DNA of 64,000 nt from Allacma fusca (taxonomy: Eukaryota > Arthropoda > Collembola > Symphypleona > Sminthuridae). The DNA is taken from assembly GCA_947179485.1 (NCBI GenBank), contig OX359245.1, forward strand, positions 1,903,001-1,967,000, given 5' to 3'. Under the pieces are notes generated by a model. The model did not search any database. It was given only the letters and a program-made list of their open reading frames with translations, and had not been told where the DNA came from. A program made the translations under genes and the position numbers. Shown piece by piece: positions 58,098 to 64,000 of this stretch. Numbering within the stretch: the first letter of the stretch is position 1; every line of letters starts with the position of its first letter.

Positions 58098-59704
58098 TTA
58101 TCTTGATTGTTGATTTGAGGTTGTGTTTGTCCTGTGGGACGTTGATTAGTAGAATTGGATACTAATTGTAAGAAATTGTTTAATAAATTTCCATTGTTGG
58201 GTCCATTGTTGGGTTGTCCATTGTTGCGGTAGCTACTGTTATAGTAGGTACCATTGTTGTTGTAATTGTTATAATTATCGTTGCCTCGATAATTATGGCC
58301 ACGGAAATTTCCTCTGGAATTTCCTCGAAATCCTGAATTATGAAATGTTTTTCCATAATTGGCATTGTTGCTATGATAATTGCCTCTTCCATTGTTGGGA
58401 TTATTGGGATGTCCCCTATTGCCCCTATTGGATTGTTGTCCACGACCAGAATTGTTGCCAGTATTGTTGTTGTCTTGTTTGTAACGACTGTAACATTTTG
58501 ACGCAATATGCCCCGGTTTGGAACATATTTGGCAACTCTGAGTCGATTGTTTGAAGTTTTTAACTTTAGTAGAAGTATTGTCATCTTTTGTGCTTTCAGC
58601 AGTTTTTGCCAAAAGATCTCCCTTAGGGAGTACGGGTGCAATAGTAGGAGTAATTGTAGCAGAGGTTGATGAAGGTTGTGAAATCAAAGTCTTTTCACCT
58701 TCAAGAATAGTTTCAAGTCGTGCCGAAAAAATCGAAAAATTAGCTTTATGTGGTTCTTGTATGAATCGGCTAATTGAGTACGGCAACTTGCGGATCATTC
58801 GGTTAACTTTAGTCTTTATAGTCATTTTACCATCAATTTGTGACAGTAAGGAATTCAATTTGGAAATGAATTTAGAGACAGGCTTATTAGAGTCAAATTT
58901 GTAAAGTTCAAGTTTAGCCTCAGCTCTATCAGCTTTATGTTCATTTTTGAAATGTTCAATAAATTCATGAAAGAATTCATCCAAAATTGTGTAAGGTCTT
59001 TTTCGAGAATTACGCCATTCCCTTAGGGAAAATTCAACACTTTCAAACCATGAAACTACCTCGAGAGATTTTGAATGTTTAAAGAACTGATGTAATAATG
59101 GTATGAGGTAACTAGGCTCTAGACCTAATTCTTGAGCTTCCGCATTGAATGTATCAGCGTATAGTTCGGCATCAGATGAGATTTCATAAATAATAATGCG
59201 ATCTTTAAATACCTTAAATAGTCGCTTTTGTCGATCCAAGTGTGCCAGGGAAGTCTGTTGATCCTGGTCCTTGGGTTCATCCTCCTCGTCAGAAGATGAG
59301 GCATGAATGCGCCGATATGCTCGGGATGTGGAACATTTCCGACCAGTTTGGAAATTTTTGAAAGCCTCCTCTAAAGTCTGGATTTTCTTTTTCCAAGCCT
59401 CCAATGTTTCCTGAGTCTCCTTAGGAATTATGGGTTGATGATTGAGACAGGAATAGTCCATAGTAGATGTTCGTGAAAAACCCGGAAAAGCTGCTCCGGA
59501 TCCGAGTCCTGTATTCTGAGTGGATGGTTGTTTAGGAATAAACGTATCATGAATTGTGGCAAAACTGTATGTACCACCAGCTAATTTATAATTATTAATT
59601 TGTTCCTCAATTTCAAGTCTTTTCTTTTCCAAAGTAACTTCACAAGATTGTGTCTGTTGCACATCCTGAGGGGAATTTTCAGTGTCATTATCTGAGTCAC
59701 CCAT
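58088..59704 (-). CDS. gag: Ty3/gypsy Gag
   Basis: This is a 538-aa particle protein that would package the element RNA in the cytoplasm. It starts MGDSDNDTENS with an acidic, disordered N-terminus. A capsid-like helical region lies at about residues 170-330 (SLEVVSWFESVEFSLREW; DEFFHEFIEHFKNEHKADRA; KLPYSISRFIQEP), of the retrotransposon gag type. One CCHC knuckle, CQICSKPGHIASKC, lies near residue 395. The C-terminus is Asn/Gly/Arg-rich (GNNSGRGQQSNRGNRG; NNYNNYNNNGTYYN) and may bind RNA. The frame is intact, ends in TAA at 58088 and overlaps the frameshift signal. The leader to the LTR is ~390 bases. Confidence 0.9.
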   Translation of the reverse strand: MGDSDNDTENSPQDVQQTQSCEVTLEKKRLEIEEQINNYKLAGGTYSFATIHDTFIPKQPSTQNTGLGSGAAFPGFSRTSTMDYSCLNHQPIIPKETQETLEAWKKKIQTLEEAFKNFQTGRKCSTSRAYRRIHASSSDEEDEPKDQDQQTSLAHLDRQKRLFKVFKDRIIIYEISSDAELYADTFNAEAQELGLEPSYLIPLLHQFFKHSKSLEVVSWFESVEFSLREWRNSRKRPYTILDEFFHEFIEHFKNEHKADRAEAKLELYKFDSNKPVSKFISKLNSLLSQIDGKMTIKTKVNRMIRKLPYSISRFIQEPHKANFSIFSARLETILEGEKTLISQPSSTSATITPTIAPVLPKGDLLAKTAESTKDDNTSTKVKNFKQSTQSCQICSKPGHIASKCYSRYKQDNNNTGNNSGRGQQSNRGNRGHPNNPNNGRGNYHSNNANYGKTFHNSGFRGNSRGNFRGHNYRGNDNYNNYNNNGTYYNSSYRNNGQPNNGPNNGNLLNNFLQLVSNSTNQRPTGQTQPQINNQDNLN

Positions 59705-60077
59705 GGTTCACAGCACTAGTCACTATAGGAAATCAATGTATGTTAAATGAAAGTTACTGGAACACTGCCAAATTAAGAATGTCTATCAGTGTGTTAAGTG
59801 CACTTTTATCAGCACAGGGAAGATGAGTATTCTGGATGAGGGAATTTAAGAGTACTGAATACGCGTTTGCGCACTAGAGAAAACTCGTGAGATGTCCACG
59901 CCGAAGATGAGATTAGGGAAGATGCGGCATGACAGATCCAAGATGGATGCTCTCACTATGTACACTATTGTCTTTGTATATAAATGTTAGATTTCCTATG
60001 GAAACGTATCTGGAAATCACTATAATTGTTGTAAAAAAAAAATTCACGCAACAATAAACACTCGGAGATCTTCAGAA

Positions 60078-60090
60078 GCACGCTCCACCA
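60078..60090 (-). other. Primer binding site of the Ty3/gypsy element
   Basis: One base after the 5' LTR the minus strand reads TGGTGGAGCGTGC, complementary to a tRNA 3' end finishing CCA. I could not name the tRNA. Confidence 0.65.
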
Positions 60091-60091
60091 G

Positions 60092-60598
60092 TGAAAGGTT
60101 AGTGTTTTAGGTAAATGTTTATGAGTCAAATTATGAGAAAAACCTTTAACACCTATTATCCTGAACCTTTGTTGGGATGTAATTCAGAGATACAGAGAGC
60201 CCTTTCACAAACTCTCTAATTATGAGCACTATAAATAGCACTAAGTGGCACGAGTGTATGTTACGTATAATAAGATGGGGTAATCTTTAAGTAATGTTCG
60301 ATTAAATAACTATTTTATATTTATTCTTGAAAATATATTTCACGAAGACCTTTCCCTTAGGAATATTACAAGTAAGGATCAGTCTCTAAAATTAACACAC
60401 TGAAATATTTCTAACCAGAGAGGCTAGTTCCTATCCCTTGCCCTATTCAATCCAGAATGTCCTCTCTACACACATCCATCCTCTCATCTCTCATCTATTT
60501 ACATCTTCCAGAATTAAAGATATTCAAATGTGGATGTGGAGAGTTCTTCCTAAGGAAAACGTCTCTTAAGATTAACATACTATTTTAACATCCTTACA
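60092..60598 (-). repeat. Ty3/gypsy 5' LTR
   Basis: It starts TGTAAGGATG and ends CCTTTCA in sense. It matches the other LTR except for an 8-base shorter stretch near 60230. It carries palindrome cores at 60355-60361 and 60549-60555. Confidence 0.93.
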
Positions 60599-60654
60599 CC
60601 ATGAAAATGAACGTGCTAATTGTCCTGCTAAAATAAATTCGTGGGAATTATATG

Positions 60655-60990
60655 ATTAGCCACTGGAAAATATAAACCAATATGCACCAGCTAAATATGA
60701 AGTACAGCGAGCATACGACATTATTACCATAATGGCGTGGATTCTGAAAAAGTTCATGTATAAAGAATAAATTACTACACATTCGATTTTACCAATTTAA
60801 GGTTCTTGTTTGTTTTGACAGGGGAAAATTTGCAATTACGTTCCTATCGGATTCATTACAGGTCGGGAGTAAATTAGTATGTTCCAGCAAAGTATCGAAA
60901 ACAATTTAATCTGGTCTTTTAATTCATACCAAAATCGAATGTTGATTTAAACTGAAGCGTCAACATTTTAAAATATATGATTTATAAATC
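60655..60990. repeat. Counterpart of the segment at 32150-32460
   Basis: It shares a diverged ~300-bp stretch with 32150-32460. It lies downstream of the receptor gene (minus strand), so the other copy may mark an old duplication of this neighbourhood. Confidence 0.5.
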
Positions 60991-61059
60991 AACAAGCTGC
61001 TCTAGGATTTTGTGGGCAAAATTAGTATGCTAACCATTTGCAGAAACAATTGAAGCGAA

Positions 61060-62000
61060 TATATTTAAAATGCCTATCATATAATAAATATGCCGAAAAT
61101 GACAAAAGCCTCATGGTTGCCAAAAATGCTATGACATTTCCAATTTTTTGACCCTGTAGAAGAAACTTTCAAAAGAAATAGACATTAAAATAAAACTCAC
61201 AAAAAATATTTAATATGAAAACCAATTTAATACAATAATTTAGATGAGAGTCACTGCAAATATATTATCAGTAAAATTCTAGAATTTATTTTAAAAATTG
61301 GAGGACGAATACACATATTGTCACGTGTTGGGGAAAAACTGGGTTTGGATATATCTATATGAACATACTAAATTAAGCATCAATTGCGACATTTTATGAC
61401 AATGTTGATTATTCGTAATGTTCAGAAAAAACACTGGTGCTGAACACAGTGCAGACATTAACCGTGCTATGACCAATATTACTCCTGTGACGAACGCTTG
61501 ACGCGAAAAACGTGATACGAATATGTCAAAAATGGTTGCCATTAGCTAAATATGCCGCAAATGCCAATCGTGTGCCATAGAAGACGAAAATGTCATGACA
61601 AACAACATGTACAATTTTCCAAGACACTTCCAAAAAGAATACCCATATCAGAATAAAAACTCAGACAGCAAATATTTAATAGGATAATCATTTTAGTAGT
61701 CTCATTGTGATAAAGTGCCACTACAAATATATTATCCGTTAAATTCTAGAAATTGTGGAGAACAACTAAAGATGGAGGACATACGTAGAATGTTTCTATC
61801 AACAAACAATTTTAATTGTATATACCTATACTAACATATTTTAAGCACAACCCAAGTTAGTTTTTGTCAATGGTGATTATTCTTAATGAACATAAAAATC
61901 ACTGTTACTGAGCTGCTTGTGCATTAACGGTACGTAATAAGCAAAGTTGCAATTGTCTTTATAACAAAGTCAAAAAAAAATGGAATGGACTCCCTTTCCA
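61060..62000. repeat. Degenerate tandem duplication covering the 3' end of the receptor gene
   Basis: Two units of ~480 bp: 61060-61545 and 61550-62000. Landmarks recur in order: AAATATGCCG, TTTCCAA, an AAAAAATATTTAAT-like stretch, CTGCAAATATATTATC, TAAAATTCTAGAA, and ACAATG/CAATGGTGATTATTC. The inner unit includes the last codons of the receptor. The outer unit carries a worn copy of them at 61321-61545 on the minus strand. Confidence 0.65.
61321..61551 (-). pseudogene. Worn duplicate of the receptor C-terminus
   Basis: The minus frame MATIFDIFVSRFSRQAFVTG followed by VILVIARLMSAL parallels IPFFFDFVIKTIATLLITY of the receptor's last exon. It lies in the tandem duplicate, without the rest of the gene. 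Confidence 0.45.
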
Positions 62001-63625
62001 TTCTATGAAATATCCCAACTTTGATACCCACATTTCCAACTGATGCCACTTGTCTTTGCATATACTTAACATCCACACGCTTAATTTTTACGAGCTTAGC
62101 CGCTCTTTCTAGCTCCATTTTGAAGGTGTCCATGCTTTTTTGAACGTAAAAGGCTCTACCAAACGTTGCAACATAATAAATGAACGCGTACAAACAAATT
62201 ACCAGTGAAAGTACTGCGAGGCCAATACCAAAACTTGAGACATAACGAATACCCAAATATCCGCAAAATATGGCCCCATTTATATCCATCATTTTAAATA
62301 GATGAATTACAGGGGCATAACCAATGTTGAAAATGAGGATAAGAAGTTGCGTCTCCCTGCAGACTTTGAAAAGCCTTCTGTAACATAATTCATTTCCGGA
62401 CTGGAAACTGTTGAAGAAATGAAATGTTTTTAACACTTCAAATTTAAATATGTACAATACAAAAAATTGCAGAATTGGCTTCAAGTAATTAAATTTAAAC
62501 ATGACGATCCAACGCATGTTTATTACTTGCCCGACAAAAGCGCATAATTATTTACTGTAGCTTACCGCAACGATGCAGTTTGCAATTCCAACCTCTCAGT
62601 AATGCGCTCAAAGAACATTAGAAATTGACACATTGTGATAAAATAGCAAACAACTCTTGACTGCATGAATATCTGTTCGTGAATCCAGAGGAGGAAGAAC
62701 GTCAGTGGGTTTTGGAGACATTTTGGGAGATGATGGTAAATATGGACTTTGCTGCATAGTACCCCCAATGCAAGAGTCCATAAACAAGCAAGTGGTAATG
62801 CAGTTGGTGTTAAGAACACCGTAATAATTTCCCGTAGTGTCAACCTCATCAAAGGATGTTTGGATGTGTCAGTTGATATTTCTGAAAGTTGAATGAAATT
62901 ATGTCCTTACATATCCAAGTCATAAAATTGTACTATTACCAGCTTATGTTAGAAAAATTATTTAAATATTTCCGTCCTAGGTTAGGACTTATGGATAAAT
63001 AGGCGCCTTTCGCGATTCCCCATTTTAATGTTTGGTCTCACTGCAAAATTCATTATTACTTTTTGAAATTTTAAAATCTGGAAAATATTCTGTAATTTAT
63101 TGTTGTTTCATTTGTTTGCGGGCATTGGTAAATGTCTACAATTATTTTTAATCTACTAAAATTTTCACAAAAGGGGCTTCCTGAAGACACCAGTAATGAA
63201 GAATTATTTGACCTTGTATATGGATATTCAATTCATTCACAAACTTGGACTCAGACTATGGACTCACCCGAAATCATGGAATTAAATATAGCGATAGTAA
63301 CATCAGGCGTTTTTATGAAGCAATAAAATTCTAATTGCAGCTCAAAAAGAAAGAAAGCTGAATGGAAAAATTGAAGAAAAATTTCAGAAAGAGGAAATTG
63401 ACCCAAATTGAAAAGCGTCATGACGATGACAAAATAAAAACTGTGCAGTGCTCTAAAAACACTGTAAATATATAAAAGTAGCCAAATAACTCTTGTTTTG
63501 GTTTTTCCCTTCACCAAAGTCGGTAGACCATTTGTTTCGAATTGTAGATCGAATGGAAATAAGTTCCATTTAGAGACGAAATGTAAATACTTGAAATAAA
63601 AATAAAGATCAGCCACGTTAAGCAT
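61924..63625 (-). CDS. Gustatory receptor-like seven-transmembrane protein, probably decaying
   Basis: It would be a chemosensory plasma-membrane channel of the insect Gr/Or type. Exon 1 is 63625-63268 (start MLNVADLYFY, donor GG/GTGAGT). Exon 2 is 62881-62566 (after CAACTTTCAG, donor GCG/GTAAGC), and its phase matches exon 1. Exon 3 is about 62540-61924, reading LCAFVGQVINMRWIVMFKFN. Hydrophobic segments: about three in exon 1, two in exon 2, three or four in exon 3. The C-terminal region GIKVGIFHRMERESIPFFFD, then LLITY, fits this superfamily. Total is about 420 aa, normal for a Gr. I could not join exons 2 and 3 in frame: the gap is ~40 bases and stops lie on both sides. A final TYhhhhhQF-type end is missing, so it may be a pseudogene. 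Confidence 0.7.
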
Positions 63626-64000
63626 ATTGGATTTTTAATACCAAAGCCTCAAAAATTATTGGTGCAGTCAAAGCTGAAAAAAAATCGGAAAGAATGTTTT
63701 TTGTAAGATTGTTCTAAACTTCCTCCCAAACGTGTTCCAACAATTGAACGCAGGAAATTTTAATTTAATGCTTTATAGGTTGGGTAGTAAACGCTGAAGA
63801 ATGTTATAATTTACTGGAGCTTAGTGTTTCGACTGACCTATGATTTTAAAGTCACCGTTAAATGCATAGAAATTTTCGATCATTACATTAATCGGTTATT
63901 TTAGATCGTTGTATTTTGAACCTTCTATGCATATTTGATAGGTACGAGCATGAAAAGTTCGCAAATTTTGTTTGCACATCTATGGAAGTCCTTCCGTATC
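63626..64000. other. Upstream flank of the receptor gene
   Basis: AT-rich sequence. No promoter motif or further gene could be supported. Confidence 0.4.

Larger units (their letters stand above)
49288..60598 (-). mobile_element. Young Ty3/gypsy LTR retrotransposon with an extra KH-CCHC gene
   Basis: The LTRs are 49288-49802 (3' LTR in the sense of the element) and 60092-60598 (5' LTR). By eye they differ only by an 8-base length change near 49431-49449. The tetramer CCAT flanks the element (49284-49287 and 60599-60602). The minus-strand order is LTR, leader, gag, protease, RT, RNase H, integrase, a long low-complexity tail, a KH-CCHC reading frame, LTR. There is no recognisable env. LTR near-identity implies a recent insertion. 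One base change in a C run breaks pol early in RT. Confidence 0.95.

Noticed and set aside
1-64000. tRNA or rRNA genes
   Set aside because: None was recognised by eye. A covariance-model scan would be needed to exclude them.

Overview
The window looks like about 64 kb of AT-rich, transposon-dense animal nuclear DNA. Introns have GT..AG borders, and there are BEL/Pao and Ty3/gypsy LTR retrotransposons, pogo-, hAT- and Tnp2-like DNA transposons, and an insect-type gustatory receptor-like gene. I infer an arthropod, most likely a hexapod. A springtail is my best guess from the style of the receptor, but that is weak. A 200-N gap shows this is a draft assembly.

Layout. 0-7 kb: a small pogo-like MITE, a broken copy of an unknown secreted-type gene family, and two inverted hAT derivatives flanking a gap whose two sides are the same sequence. 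8.0-14.1 kb: a complete but multiply broken BEL/Pao element with 5-bp target duplications. 14.2-17.6 kb: two minus-strand members of the unknown family, both damaged. 17.6-22.3 kb: mostly gene-free, with a dispersed repeat split by a hAT-like element. 22.3-27.8 kb: a Tnp2-like (CACTA/EnSpm-related) transposon with a transposase and a six-exon DUF4806-type second gene, whose fourth exon is split by a pogo-like element. 28.7-31.8 kb: a deletion derivative of the same transposon, nested three deep (Tnp2-like > pogo-like > hAT-like). 32-49 kb: repeats, a foldback element built from ~27-bp repeats, a 285-bp hairpin and a few isolated exon-like pieces. 49.3-60.6 kb: a very young Ty3/gypsy element on the minus strand. 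61-63.6 kb: a gustatory receptor-like gene, with its 3' region duplicated in tandem.

The Ty3/gypsy element is the most unusual part. Its gag ends on a textbook -1 frameshift cassette (slippery T TTA AAC, 6-nt spacer, stem-loop). Its pol has a ~890-residue Asn/Ser-rich tail after the integrase. In the place of env it carries a separate reading frame for a KH-domain plus CCHC zinc-knuckle protein. The whole element, LTRs included, is peppered with a short palindrome (TTCCTNAGGAA and close variants). The palindrome falls in all three coding frames, so it seems selected as nucleic acid, possibly as RNA hairpins.

Host genes are few: the receptor-like gene, the unknown minus-strand family (copies at 0.6, 14.2, 15.9-17.6 and 45.8 kb), and three isolated exon-like segments. 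All coordinates and splice calls were read by eye. No database search or alignment program was used.
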